A DNA stretch of 64,000 nucleotides from Bipolaris cookei (Eukaryota > Ascomycota > Dothideomycetes > Pleosporales > Pleosporaceae). A program made the translations under genes and the position numbers. Of this stretch, positions 44,119-55,947 are shown piece by piece. The stretch covers positions 308,699 through 372,698 of the forward strand of contig NRSV01000032.1 of NCBI GenBank assembly GCA_002286855.1, in the 5' to 3' direction. The notes beneath the pieces were generated by a model, which saw only the letters and a program-made list of their open reading frames with translations, was not told the DNA's origin and ran no database searches. Position 1 is the stretch's first letter. Each line of letters begins with the position of its first letter.

Positions 44119-45785
44119 TTACTCTCCATCCCTCTCATTCCTCCCATCTTTCTTCTGCCCATTTGGCACCATATTCGCCACAGGAACCGCACCTAACATG
44201 CTCGTTCTGGGCGCAGGCATGGAAGGAGCTGGATATCTATCGAGTGTAGCAGCGCGGTTGTGCATATTTGCACAAGCATCTTTCGGTATGAGCCTGGTTT
44301 GAATTCTGCTGTAGGGAGAAGCAGAGCGGGTGTCGAGGGATTTTCTGGACGGGAACTTGGCGGTGTTGTATGGGGTTGGTGTGGAAAGGGGATGGGAATT
44401 TATGTGGGGAGTTTGTGTTTCGTCTTGGGCGATTTCTCCTTCTCTTTCTGAGGGGTTTGTGGTGTGGTGTGGTTGGAAGGTAGATGGTATGTTTGGTTTC
44501 TCTTCATCGGTGGTTTGCTCAATGCCGTCGTTTGGTGCAGCAATGTCCTTCTGCTGAGAGATGTGTTGGTCAGTATTGGAACTCTCTGGTTGATCTAAAA
44601 TTCCTCCAGCATTCTCATCGTTGACAGAGACGTGTGAGATGGGGCGAGTTCTACCGTTATGTCTATGCTCGTCTGGTGTGCAGTCCCCATCACCACCTCC
44701 GTTTTCGTCACCCTGCGTACAGCCACAGAAATCGTGCCTGTACTTGGGGGTCTCTCGGTCAACAAGTTTACTGAATCTCTCTTCGAAATCCTGGAGTACG
44801 CTTTTCAAGGTAACAATTGACCGGTAGAGGTCGGGAAAGTCGCTTCCGCAGGCGGAGTAAATGGATACGACATTCCAAGCTGCCATCATCAAGTTGTCAA
44901 AGTTTGGAAAGGCGGTTTCTATGATGCTGTTGAAAAGATCGACTTTGATGTTACTTGGGACGGTGTCGAATATCTTGCTCTTTGTGTCTTCGGGGATGGT
45001 GTTAAGACCTGTGCACTTGCGCTTGTTTGAAATATGCTGCTTGACTTGGTCTAGCCCACTCTTTTTCACTGTTGTTTGTTAATCTTGGTATTGGGTGCAG
45101 GAATGATACGCTTACACTGTGAAGCTGGCTGGTTTTGCTCACGCTTGGGAGGATTAAGCCTTGTGAAAGTCTAAGAAGAGTTAGCGATCTTGCCCCAACA
45201 TAACCAAACAAGCGACCATATGTCAGTGCTACAAATAGAATTCCATCATGACATACCTCTCCACCGTGAAAGGGTGTTGGGGCCCGGTTCGCCATGTTAT
45301 AAGCTATCCGCCTAGCTTCATTGATCCTGTTCATTCGGGAATAGATGGCATGGAACTTATCCCTGGACAAAGGCACCATGCCCTTAGCAATGAAGCCATG
45401 AATGGGTAAAGAGTCAAGAACATCATCATCCTGCGGAAGCGGATCTTCGGCGCCCATCTTTATCTGGCCATTCTCGACTACTAGATGGACCCGATAGATG
45501 GCATTTCTTTCCTCAGGGAGCAACACATTTCCGAGGTCAAAGTGTGTAGCTTCTGCCTTGAGCGTGACCAAGGTGAGTTCGGGTTGGATGACACCATTGA
45601 CTTTTTATGTACGTCGGTGGCTCATCTTTACTGACTCCTTCTAGGAACCCATTTAGGTGTTGTGGGTCGACGAAGCGGAGTTGATCTCGCAAGATTAGAG
45701 CGCGCTTTTGAGGCTTATTAAGCGCATCGAAGGTTGGGGCCGCAATGTTCATGGTCAGAGGCTGAGTAAATTGTCTTGGGATCAT
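44119..45785 (-). CDS. hypothetical protein, multi-exon, 5' part uncertain
   Basis: Read right to left. Well-supported exons are the one ending at 45257 (donor GTATGT; contains FDLGNVLLPEERNAIYRVHLVVENG), 45170-45116 (acceptor CTTAG, donor GTAAGC) and 45068-44119, which join in phase. Upstream, ATG at 45785 opens MIPRQFTQPL to about 45640. Its junction to the next exon is ambiguous: GTAAAG donor at about 45634 with an acceptor either at GCAG near 45559 or an implausibly near AAAAAG. No family is recognised. The first half is globular; the C-terminal 200 residues are hydrophilic, His/Asn/Pro-rich, with one CGC motif, and probably disordered. An additional 5' exon in 45935-46147 is possible. 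Confidence 0.6.
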
Positions 45786-46518
45786 GGCTGGACTTTTCGC
45801 GAACACTGACGGCGACCGGCCAACTCACCAACTAGAAGCAAAAGCCTTTTAGTAGGGAACGGGTCGCAGTTGACTGGAAAAGGGAGCCGACAAGTGAACC
45901 TGGCCAAAAAGGCCTTGCTGGTGAGTATAAATACCTTAAGGCAGCAGTCTGGCGTCGTCCTCTCACTGTTGCGCCATCCGGCCCGCCCTCCGTAGCCTTT
46001 GTGTTCGCGTTCTTTCACTACAGAGTGGGTGTTCTGCTCTTCACTATCATACACTAAGCTTTCTGGTTTGGTGCCTGTAGACATCTCTGGACGAATCGAT
46101 GATGGTTCCATTATAATGAATCTGAAACTTTGAGTATTCATGGGTAAAGCGGTATACATTTGCACGTGAAAGCTACATGATTCTAAAGGGAACTAAGTGA
46201 AATGCCAGGAGGATGAAAGAGGCTATGACAGGGCTTGACTCACAACGTGGCATGATTCGTCAGAAGTGAGGGCTTGGGGATGGAAGGAGGGACTATCACA
46301 CATAGGCACTCTCATCATCCGGCGCAGGAGCACTTTTAGCATAGCAATGACATACGCACTGAAAACTTATGTGAATCATGTAGAACTACAATATACCACA
46401 AAAGATGACTGGTCATGAAATTATGGCTCTATGATAACCAAGCTTTGACTGCAACCAGCACACTGGCGTGTAGCTAAAGGCTGGGAATATGATACAAGAC
46501 ATAACCTGTGTCTCAAAC
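45786..46518. other. region between the 44-45 kb gene and RPT2
   Basis: Contains an open minus-strand stretch 46147-45935 (MNTQSFRFIIMEPSS...) followed by a GTATTT donor-like site, which may be a 5' exon of the preceding gene but could not be joined in phase with confidence. The remainder is the 3' flank of RPT2. Confidence 0.35.
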
Positions 46519-48101
46519 CTACAAGTACAAGCCCTCGGGCTCACCCTCCGTCTTGGTCTTGAGCACACGTTCCCTCGCAGTTCTAAAGTCTTCCATGTTG
46601 ACACGCATACGGCGCTCACGAAGGGCCATGAGACCGGCCTCAGAACAGATGGCTTTGACATCAGCACCTGAAAGGTCATCCTTCTGGTTGATAAATTCGT
46701 CGAGATCGACATCCTCATTGAGAGACATCTTGGAGGTGTGAAGAGTGAAAATCTTCTTCTTGGTGGTTTCTGATAATGGTCAGCACTGATACAGTTGAAG
46801 GGATATTGCAACTTACGATCAGGGTTCTCAAAGAGAATCTTTCGGTCGATACGACCAGGGCGAATTAGGGCAGGGTCCAGCGTCTCAATCTTATTGGTGG
46901 CCATGATGACCTTGACATCGCCACGGTCGTCGAAACCGTCAAGCTGGTTCAGGAGTTCCAGCATAGTTCTCTGGATTTCTCGTTCACCTCCCGAAGTCGA
47001 TTCGTAACGTTTGGTACCAATGGCGTCGATTTCGTCAATAAAGACAATGGAGGGGGCATTCTCAGCAGCTGTCTGGAACAGCTGTCGGACTAGCCTGGGA
47101 CCGTCTCCAAGGTACTTTTGGATAAGCTCACTACCAACGATGCGCAGGAATGTGGCGCTCGTCTGGTTGGCGACAGCCTTGGCCAACAGTGTCTTTCCGG
47201 TACCGGGGGCACCGTATAGAATGACACCTTTCGGTGGCTTAATGCCCATCTCCTCGTACAGCTCCGGATGTAGAAGAGGCAGCTCGACGGCCTCTCGTAC
47301 TTCTTGAATCTGTGACTCAAGACCACCAATGTCTGCGTATGATTCGGTGGGTGCCTTGTCGAGCTTCATGACTGAGACGGACGGATCGGCGTCATCTGTG
47401 AGCACACCGACCACTGAGACGGACTTGTGGTGCAGGAGGATGCTCGCGCCAGGCTCGAGTAGATCCTTGTCGACGAAAGACATGATGGAAACGTAGTATT
47501 CGGGGCCAGTCGCGCTCGAGACAATGGCGTGGTCATCGTCGATAAGTTCCTCCAAATTGCCAACGCCCATGGGACTGCCTCGCATGTCATCGACGCGCGA
47601 ACGCTCGTCGGCATTCCGGTCTTCCGCACCTTCTCCGGTGGTTGATGCGGCGGGCGCATTTCCTTCCTTGACGGCCTTTGCCTTGCGGAGGCGCTCCTGA
47701 TTCTCAACGTACTCCTCTTCTAGCAGCAGGTGGTCGTGAATGCGCTGCATCCGGAGATATCGTAGCTTGCATCGCGCGGTCGGGTAGACGGTGGGGAGCT
47801 TTGCGGCGGCACTGGGACCAGCGGCCTTCTTCTTCTTCCTGCCGATGCGGGTCGTGGGTTGTGGCGGGGGCTCGTACTTTGGCTTATCCTTCTACAAGGC
47901 GGCTGTCAGTGTCTGGGCTGAGGCACTACATGACGGACTGGCAAATGCTGTCACACCTGAGACGGCAGTTGGTACACACCTTATCTTTCTTGCTCTTATC
48001 ATCACCTGGAGGCCCGCCTCCTGCGCTCGACTGCTGGTTACCCTGGGCGTGGTCAGCATATCGTGATTGCCGCTCGGGGAAGAAGCAATGTTACATACCA
48101 T
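46519..48101 (-). CDS. RPT2: 26S proteasome regulatory ATPase Rpt2
   Basis: Four exons right to left: 48101-48099 (the ATG alone), 48042-47980, 47891-46817 and 46769-46519, giving 463 residues. Introns start GTATGT, GTGTGT and GTAAGT. The product begins MGNQQSSAGGG, the conserved N-myristoylation signal of Rpt2. AAA features: Walker A GAPGTGKT, Walker B IVFIDEIDA, the second region GGEREIQRTMLELLNQLDG, and arginine fingers in LIRPGRIDRK. The C-terminal LYL is the HbYX motif that docks into the 20S alpha ring and opens the gate. Rpt2 is one of six base ATPases that unfold ubiquitinated substrates. Reading through the last intron would give a false C-terminus. It is divergent from the E2 gene. 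Confidence 0.96.
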
Positions 48102-48814
48102 GACACCTATTCAGGCCGAAGTGAGTGGATCAAGCGAGTATACCAATGAAGGGGGTCAATGACAGGATGGATGGGCGCGTGTGGTGGGGGTGAAGGCGAT
48201 GGGGGCTTTGTGAGGCCGTGGATGTTTGTAAGAGGTGTTGATGTGCTGATGGCGAAGCTCGTGCATATCGGGGGTCGGGACTAGTCCGCTGTGGCGTCAC
48301 TGCATTCGATACCGCCTGGAGCCCCAGCTCTGCCAACCCCAATCCATACATGCTATATTTATATAGACTTTACAGAAACAGACTCGCCAGATTTCGTCTG
48401 ACAAACGTCTTCTTTTGAACAGGCAAACCAACACGCTCATCCGATCTGCTGCTTGTGCTCGAACCATCTGGAGCATCCACGCCATCGAGCTTGAACCCCG
48501 CCGGCGAGCTTCCTACGCCCTTCACTGGGTACGTACTTGGCCCTCACTCTCATACGGTACGGTCAGGTGGCGTGTTTTGCTTGTCCCATTCTGGCTCAGC
48601 ATACGTCTATAGATGCAGACTGCCAGACACGCTCTTCAGCCGCATCCACGATGCACTCCCCGCACCGGTCGTTATGGGCCTCAGGCTGACTCTCACGTCT
48701 AGAAATACCCCAGTTGCACCCACCACCAACTTACTGCCTACTTCCTCCAGCCTTACCCTGCTTCCTCTTCCCCCGCCTCACTTTCAACTGTACAACCTCC
48801 ACCAACACGCTGCC
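48102..48814. promoter_or_regulatory. divergent RPT2/E2 promoter region
   Basis: 713 bp between the starts of RPT2 (-) and the ubiquitin-conjugating enzyme (+); includes a CT-rich leader at 48710-48790. A shared regulatory region for two ubiquitin-proteasome genes is possible but no specific motif is identified. Confidence 0.45.
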
Positions 48815-49617
48815 ATGGCTACATCGAACCGAAGCAGGCGCATTGCCAAGGAGATTGCCGATATCCAAAACGACCAGCATTCCAAAATCATTGTCGAGCC
48901 CGCAGGAAACGGCGATGATCTCACACATCTGCGCGGTCAGTTCACGGGGCCGCCCGACACGCCATACGAGGGCGCCACCTACTTTGTCGACATCAAGATC
49001 CCTAGCGAGTATCCCTTCCGCCCGCCTATTATGAAGTTCGACACCAAGATTTGGCACCCCAACGTCAGTTCACAGACGGTGAGTGCCCGCGCTGCCATGA
49101 TTTGCTGCTTGGATCCACCCTAAACTAACAAGCACAGGGCGCCATCTGTCTAGATACTCTATCGTCCCAATGGTCGCCAGTCCTGACCATCAAATCTGCC
49201 CTCATCTCGCTCCAATCTCTCCTCAGCACACCCGAGCCAAAGGATCCCCAAGATGCAGAAGTGGCCAGCATGCTCCTTCGGAACCCGGCTGAGTTTGAGC
49301 ATAAGGCCCGGGAGTGGGCGGTCAAGTACGCTGGTGCGCCACAAAAGGAAATCGCAGAAGGCAGTGGTGGTGCCACGGCTGCCTCAATCAAGAAGAAGGC
49401 CCAACAAGCCAAGCAAAACGAAGAAAAGTCCAAACTGGCGGCATACCGGGGCTACAACAAGGACTTAATAGACCGCTTCGTAGCAATGGGCTTCGATGTT
49501 GAGATTGTCGTAGAAGCCTTTGAGTATGTCGGCATCGATCGCATGGGCGGTGAGGACTACGAGCTGGAAGAGGCTTACATGGGTGACATTACTGCCCGCC
49601 TGTTTGGCGAAGCTTAA
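48815..49617 (+). CDS. UBC1: ubiquitin-conjugating enzyme E2 with UBA domain (Ubc1/UBE2K type)
   Basis: Two exons, 48815-49078 and 49138-49617, giving 247 residues; the 59-bp intron has donor GTGAGT and acceptor CACAG. The UBC fold occupies residues 1-150: IPSEYPFRPPIMKFDTKIWHPNV, then GAICLDTLSSQWSPVLTI with the catalytic cysteine (about residue 92). A C-terminal UBA domain (about 205-247, KDLIDRFVAMGFDVEIVVEAFEYVGID) identifies the Ubc1/E2-25K class, which extends K48-linked chains for proteasomal degradation. An Ala/Lys/Gln-rich linker separates the two. The start is the first ATG in frame with a good context (GCCATGG). Confidence 0.95.
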
Positions 49618-50109
49618 GTTCATCATATTTTTTGCCTTCGTTTTCTTATCGACATGTTGCTGCACAACGGATAAGGGTTTATGCTTTGTCCGAGTAAATG
49701 CCAAGACCAGCATTCCATCCACTGGTTCCTGGCATGCGCGTTGAGGGTCCCAAGGCTAGAACCATCCACAATCCTACACTGTGATGGCTTTTGGAATGGG
49801 TTATGAGAAGCAGGCGTTTCTTTTTCTTTCATATCATGTTATCCAACTTATTTCATCATTCACAAAGGCGTCACATGACTGGTGTTATGGCTAAGGCAGA
49901 GGGTATTCCAGGATCAGTGGATTCCTCAATCAATCATCTTTCGAGCAAATACTTCTGTTTACCTATGATTTGATATCGTGAGATTTGATGAAGAATATGC
50001 TTGAAACACTGCAATCACATGTGTCAATACCGCAACCAAACGATGCGTCAAGTAAGGAATGAACTTGTAGTTTTTACACAAGTACTCAACCATCATCCAC
50101 CACTAGGAC
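49618..50109. other. 3' flank of the E2 gene up to the LINE fragment
   Basis: AT-rich, with no protein-like frame. The LINE-derived sequence begins abruptly near 50100. Confidence 0.4.
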
Positions 50110-50905
50110 GTTATAGGAAATGAGAAAGCAGATACCCTAGCAAAAGAGGCGACTAAACTAGACCCTTTCTATAGTAAAACTAGGCTAGCTGTTACAGGCA
50201 TACGAATAAAATAGCTAGGCGACAGAGAATGGTTCAGCTCTCTAGAACAATATAGAAGGAAAGCTATTGCTCTCAATTCTAATACTTACGCTGCAAAGTA
50301 TAAGTGGAAGATTAGAAAGCAGATAGCTATCCCTTCTACTAGTAGAGACGTATCTAGCGCCTTCTTTCAGCTTAAACTAGGGCACTGCTACCTAAAGAGC
50401 TTTCTATTCAGCCGAGGAAAAGTAGACTCTAGGGTTTGCCTCTGCAGCTATAGATCTACACAGGACCCCGCACATATCCTGCTTAGATGCACGCTATATA
50501 AGGAGGCGAGGATTAAGTTGCAAGAAGCTAGTAAAGAGCCTCTATCGCTAGCCTTTCTCCTAGATACAGGGAAAGGTATAGAGGCTACTACTATCTTTAT
50601 TAAGGAAACAAAGGTCGCCACACAGGCCTGGTACAAAGGAAACCCCGATAACTAGAGCAACAATCTATTCAAGATAGCTTTGTTCCAAACCCACTACACC
50701 TCTCTTCTTTTCTCCTACTCCGCAAGACCCCCTACTACTACCCGCTACATTAGGCTACGAGCCTCACCTGTATTTAGAGAAATCCCGCCCCGATCTACAC
50801 CAAACTGAATGTAACTACGTAGATACTTGTAGGCCTTACCAGCTTGCACGTCTTATATAGCCTTAGGGCTGAGACAGGACGTTAAACCACAATAATAATA
50901 AGAGC
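50110..50905 (+). mobile_element. 5'-truncated LINE 3' end (RNase H tail) with AAT tail
   Basis: Frame 50110-50655 starts inside the RNase H signature (VIGNEKADTLAKEA) and continues with the C-terminal region (LKLGHCYLKSFLF, CLCSYRSTQDPAHILLRC, a CxC...HxxxxC knuckle-like motif). It is broken by TAG at 50212-50214, one transition from CAG. A non-coding stretch ends in ACCACAATAATAATAAG at about 50887-50903, the AAT-type tail typical of these elements. Gene content is that of Tad/I-like non-LTR elements with an RNase H domain. Only the last 0.8 kb is present. Confidence 0.8.
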
Positions 50906-51020
50906 GTCGTATGAGAAGAGAGGGGTGAAGTCCACAGAGAAAAGAGATCAGTATTAGACATTGACTTCATCGAGTACACAGGAAGACCGTATGTACTAAT
51001 CTGCACAAATCCCAGAAAGC

Positions 51021-53099
51021 TCACCGTCCAACAAGCACTCTCTGACTCTTCCTTGTCTCAGTGGCATAATTCCTCTTCTCCCCAGTAACGAGCAACTGCA
51101 CATGGCCCTTTGAAGTCGGCGCGTATGTCACATTCGCACCCTGCTTGACAGCAAATGCTTCACACGCAGGCTTACTGTTCAGAATCCATTGAGCAGTCAA
51201 CTTGACACCCGGATCCCACCGCCCAACACTCGCCGTAACCTGCTGTCCCACAACTACCTTCCCAGCCCCTTGGATCCGTGGATCCGCCTGGCGCTCAACC
51301 GCAGCCTTGCGCCCACCGAACTTGATAACCTCATCCCAAACATTTCCACGCGTCGACGGCGCCGTACACTCTTCACAAAGCGGCTTGGAACTCCCCGGAG
51401 CATGCTCCTTAACCCACCCCTCCACCAACTCGAGATACTCCCAAATGTCCCTATCCTGATAATTCCCCCCATGCGTTTTCTCCGGTAAAATAGTAACATT
51501 CGCCCACCCGACCCCGCCCACCTTATCCGTCCTATCCCGGAACTCCTTCACGCCCTCATTGAGAAAATACGTATCCCACGAGCCGACGTAGACGAAAAGA
51601 CGGTCTGCAAGCGCAACCCCGAGATTACGACCTGACCTGAAATTCGCGATAATGTATTCGGTGAGATCAAACTGTTTCCAGTAACTCACAGCTTGTGGGT
51701 AGATCTCGCCGGACACCTTATCCCACGGCTCAAGCGGATAATTATTGTAGCCTTGCACGCCGAACACCGCGTTCCACACATCCCACTGGTTGAAGGAGCG
51801 TGAAGCAGTGCCAAAAGTGAGTTCCCAGTGGTTTTCGGACGCGACGGTGGCTTCAACGACTTCTGTGCCGTTGATGAACGTCCGGATACTAGGGACGCTG
51901 CTACCGTCGTCGCGAGTGTATGCGTTGGCAGCGGTATATAGAGCGATATCTTGGTGGCGATAGAAGGATAGAGAGTCTGGGTAGGAAGAGAAGCAGGCGC
52001 CAAAGAGGTCGGGGCGGTAGATTACGTTTGCGATTGATTCCCAGCCGCCAGTTGAGCCGCCGTCTTGGATGCGGGCGTAGGGAGAATGGATGGTGTGGAA
52101 TTTTTGGTCGATGTAGGGCAGCAGTTCGTCGTTTAGGGCGTCTCCATAGGGGCCTAGGTTTGCCGTGTTTACCGCGTACGAGTCGTCGTAGTAGGGTGCT
52201 TCGTGGCGGAAGGCGACGGTGATGAATTTGGGAACTGGTCGCTCGGGTTTACTATCTGTTGCGGGGATGATGCCTTTGTTCCAGATAGAGGTGAAGGTTT
52301 CGTCTTTGCCGTAGCTGTATGCGCCAAAACCGCCGGCCCAGTGGTTTTGGTGGTAGATGACGGGATACCGTGTCTTTGTGTCGTTGGCATTGTAGCCGGC
52401 TGGTAGCACGACGTTGGCGCCAACGTACATGTCTTGTCCCCAGAACTTGCTCAATTTCTTGCTACGGATATTGATATGCTTCAGAAGCTCCGTATCCTCG
52501 TAGTTGCCCTGGTTGCATCCGCCAATTTCTTTCCCATTGAACTTTGGGATTTCAGTGATGTTGTTAAAGGTCAATTGGATGACTTGTTGGCTGCCAGATA
52601 TGGTGACGTTTGTAAGTGGTGTCACCAAACTCTCATAGCCATTGACATTTGGAGCACCATCGCCACATGGAAACCGGAGGCTGACCTTGGATCCATCACT
52701 GCGGGTCGCAGTCTCGTATCTGGTGAGGAATGCTTGTACACTGTAGGTACCGGGGTCGATATTGTCAAGACTTGGATTTGGCCAACCAAAGACTCCAGTC
52801 GCAGTACTATCGTTACTACCACCAGAAAACGTGATGGCCTTATCCGATCCAAACCCGTACACGTTCTTTCCAAATATCTTGTTGGGCGATGAAGTGACAT
52901 CGGTGTCGTCGAGAGGATCAGTTCCAGCAGGTGCAAACATCAACACAATGCGGCCATCGGTAGGTGTACCCAAGAACCCGTTAGCAACAGATATTTCGAC
53001 GTTGAGGTTAGCGTCATTACTGCGCTTCGTATCGGACATGGCCGCAGGACGAGCCAGTGCGCCGACAGTGAGCGAAGCAAGCAGGAGATACTTGATCAT
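51021..53099 (-). CDS. secreted esterase-family alpha/beta hydrolase
   Basis: Single exon of 692 residues. The start is ATG 53099 (an in-frame GTG lies 9 bp earlier). A signal peptide is clear: MIKYLLLASLTVGALARPA. The catalytic domain resembles the esterase D / Fes-type fold: YPVIYHQNHWAGGFGAY, KFITVAFRHEAPYYDDSYAVN, YARIQDGGSTGGWES with the likely nucleophile Ser in GGSTGG (about residue 346), LFVYVGSWDTYFLNEG, and the candidate His in LPEKTHGGNYQDRD. The C-terminal 100 residues form an Ig-like tail. Several N-x-S/T sites fit secretion. Substrate cannot be told. It lies beside a decayed carboxylesterase and a monooxygenase. Confidence 0.85.
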   Translation of the reverse strand: MIKYLLLASLTVGALARPAAMSDTKRSNDANLNVEISVANGFLGTPTDGRIVLMFAPAGTDPLDDTDVTSSPNKIFGKNVYGFGSDKAITFSGGSNDSTATGVFGWPNPSLDNIDPGTYSVQAFLTRYETATRSDGSKVSLRFPCGDGAPNVNGYESLVTPLTNVTISGSQQVIQLTFNNITEIPKFNGKEIGGCNQGNYEDTELLKHINIRSKKLSKFWGQDMYVGANVVLPAGYNANDTKTRYPVIYHQNHWAGGFGAYSYGKDETFTSIWNKGIIPATDSKPERPVPKFITVAFRHEAPYYDDSYAVNTANLGPYGDALNDELLPYIDQKFHTIHSPYARIQDGGSTGGWESIANVIYRPDLFGACFSSYPDSLSFYRHQDIALYTAANAYTRDDGSSVPSIRTFINGTEVVEATVASENHWELTFGTASRSFNQWDVWNAVFGVQGYNNYPLEPWDKVSGEIYPQAVSYWKQFDLTEYIIANFRSGRNLGVALADRLFVYVGSWDTYFLNEGVKEFRDRTDKVGGVGWANVTILPEKTHGGNYQDRDIWEYLELVEGWVKEHAPGSSKPLCEECTAPSTRGNVWDEVIKFGGRKAAVERQADPRIQGAGKVVVGQQVTASVGRWDPGVKLTAQWILNSKPACEAFAVKQGANVTYAPTSKGHVQLLVTGEKRNYATETRKSQRVLVGR

Positions 53100-53867
53100 T
53101 TTGCACACGAGGACTGTAGAACAGTCTTGATTGAAGCAGAACGGAGTTCAATCACTTCGAGTACCAAGCCTTTGGTGGGTGGCTAAGCTTTTCTATGCTC
53201 ATGTGGAGATTCAGGCTAGTAGTCATAATTCTAGCCGCATAGAGAAGGTACAAACGCGGACGAGTCGTTTAGTGGAGACTACAAGATAGCTATCTGAGAT
53301 TGATGCCAAATACGATAGATAGGAGCAATCATATCACGAAACATGTTTCTCCATGCATCGCGATTAATAATTGGGGATTGCTAGTGATGCGAGTGTAGTT
53401 CCAACACAGTGGTTTCTGGTGTCACTTACGTAGGAACCGTCCCTTGACACTTCTGGAAATTGTACAAGATTCGTCCGCTCAATTGAGGACAAGAAATCTC
53501 AAATTTCTTGATGTCGCGAGTGTTAAGATGCATAAGGTGCTATACTGGTGCAAGTAGTACAAGTGATATCAGGTCAAGCGGCTAACTACATTTGGTCATT
53601 GATAATGTTTTGGCGGATGGCAGCGATGCCAACGAGAACTTTGTACCGACTCTTCTCTAGTATGATTTCACTAAAGATTACTTAATGCAATGAGAGTTGA
53701 AATGAGCATTATGAACCTCCGTGTCTTGTAGCGGCAACCCAATTTTCTTGACATCACGACTCCTAGATCGACTACACTGGCGTACTACCCAGACAACTCG
53801 CACAAGATAAACATGCCTCAATCCACCCACAATTGCTCATACAATCATCAGAAATAACAATCTGGGC
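53100..53867. other. intergenic between the esterase and the carboxylesterase pseudogene
   Basis: No gene. The words AATTTCTTGATGTCGCGA (53502-53519) and AATTTTCTTGACATCACGA (53741-53759) look like a diverged direct repeat. Confidence 0.35.
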
Positions 53868-55349
53868 TTGAAAAGATGCCTAATTCAAAACAACCATCCC
53901 TTCATCAAGCTCCCAGGCCTTCCATACGGCATCAACCCCCATCGTTTGAATCTCTCCATACACCTACCCAGGACGCTCATCGATGATAATGCGAAAACAA
54001 ACCCTATAGCCAAATTACCAGTCCTCGTCTTCGTCCACGGGGGCGCGTATTTCCTCGGCTCAGCAAACTGGCCATACTACAACCCGGAGAACCTCGTCCG
54101 CCACGTCATACAACGCAGCACACCTATCATATTCGTGGCAATTAATTATCGCCTCGGCGCACTTGGGTTCTTGTACTCCAACCATGCGGGGAATCTGATC
54201 CCAGAGAACAACGGTATTCACGATCAGGTTCTCGCATTAGAGTGGCTACGAATGCACATTGGCAACTTTCGCGGAGATGTTGATAGTATTACTGCTATCG
54301 GACAGAGCGCAGGGGTTGAAAGTATTTCCGTGCAGACTATGCACACGCCGCTGTTCAAGCGCGCTATTATGTTTTCCGGGACACCCGTTACGATGCCTGC
54401 CATGACGCCAGACGAGCATCATAACAATTTTCTTGCGCAAGCGAAGAAATTGGGTATCTGTGTCTTTAATGAGGCTGAAGATAGCGAGAGAGACGCGAAA
54501 CTAATTGCACACGATATGATAAACGTCGATGTGTCCAAGATTAGAGATCTAACCTGGGTTGGTCTGCCCTGTACGAACAACACATGTTTTCCCTTTGGGC
54601 GACAGAGTATGTAGTTGGCAAGACAGGGCAAACCGGCTCTTCCAAACTGAAATGAATGGATGAGACCCGTCGAAGCGCAGATTATCGGGTCGACTACATA
54701 TGACGGCGGGATATCCCACAACATGATGAGCAAAGACGACAGTAGAAGCGGCCACGCTGAAGCCTCCAGCAACATCGCTCAAGATGTGCTGGATCTTAAA
54801 AAAGGCACAGCACTCTTAGACCTGTATGGCATCAGCTCTGCAGCCAACGATGCAAACGCTCTGCAGCGCATCTGTTTGTTTGAAAGCGATATTGGCTTCT
54901 TTGTCGCAGCACTGAGTTTTGCCTAAGCAGACCTTGCGCCCGCCACCTATTTTCACGTTTTCGACCTTGACAACCCGTTCGCAGGCCCTATACGTAACCA
55001 TGGGGCATTTGTAACGCACACTTTTGACATTGCTACGTTGCTTGGTGGAGACCACGAGAACAAGTTACCCGCGCACTATGCACCCGTGCTTTTGCAGTGA
55101 CGTGATCATATTCTCGACCTTATCGTCGATGGAACGCCACCGTGTGCAAGATACACGAGCAGTGCTGCGGGAAACGGTCTGAGCGTTGACGAGAAGGGCG
55201 TAAGAGAAGTTAGCGGTGAAGCATGGCTCGATGGCCATGGTAGGAGACGAGCAAGGTTGTTCGAGCTGGCGGCTAGTATTGATCCTGACGCTGGCTGCGA
55301 TATCCTCTGGCTGGAGGTCTGTCGACGCTTTTTGATGCAGGGAGAGTAA
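53868..55349 (+). pseudogene. decayed type-B carboxylesterase
   Basis: One continuous frame over 1482 bp interrupted by TAG 54612-54614, TGA 54648-54650, TAA 54924-54926 and TGA 55098-55100, with no frameshift. Family features: LPVLVFVHGGAYFLGSAN oxyanion region, FVAINYRLGALGFL, GNFRGDVDSITAIGQSAGV with the nucleophile Ser in GQSAG, and the C-terminal NHGAFVTHTFDIATLLGG carrying the expected His. No ATG opens the frame (it starts at a TTG) and the usual N-terminal 60-80 residues are absent. The first two stops might lie in an intron beginning GTATGT at 54608, but the last two cannot, so this is a pseudogene. Not expected to be active. Confidence 0.85.
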
Positions 55350-55947
55350 AACATCGATGTCTCTGTCTTTGTCTCCTCTAAAATATATATCATTCCCTAC
55401 TGTCCGACAAGCTTCACCTCGTTTACGTGGATAGATGTCTACATGATTCATTGATCAGTTCAAACCAAGGATGCTCAAGACCAAACCTGTTGATCGTCAT
55501 CATCGGTCCGACAATGTAACCCAACACATCCGTCTCTCGTCGTTTGATTCGTCACTCGGGCTTAATATCTCTCAAGGTTAAGAGATATGAGAAATCCCGC
55601 AACTTTGCCTCTTTCCCCGCTATCATTTGATGCGGGGTGGATCTTACACATGCAGAGATACGCTGTGGTGTTTCCTGTGTTGACCGAACATTTACCTAGT
55701 AAGCGTGAGACCCAACACTTTGGACCAGGACGACCCGTCTTTACAGGGAAGGTTTACCTGGAGAATTACTTAATGTAAAGCTTTCGGCGCGTGCTTGTTT
55801 ACATGTCTGTCTAAAATCATCTTGCACGGAGAACAAACACCTTATCGACAGTTTCGCCCACGCACTTCTATTACGTTGCTCCTGTGCAGAAAGGCTCTTT
55901 TCCATTCGCCTCAGTAGCACAACACGGCTCTTGGTGTGATACGAAAG
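55350..55947. other. intergenic upstream of the monooxygenase
   Basis: No coding frame of good composition. Probable promoter of the gene at 55948. Confidence 0.4.
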
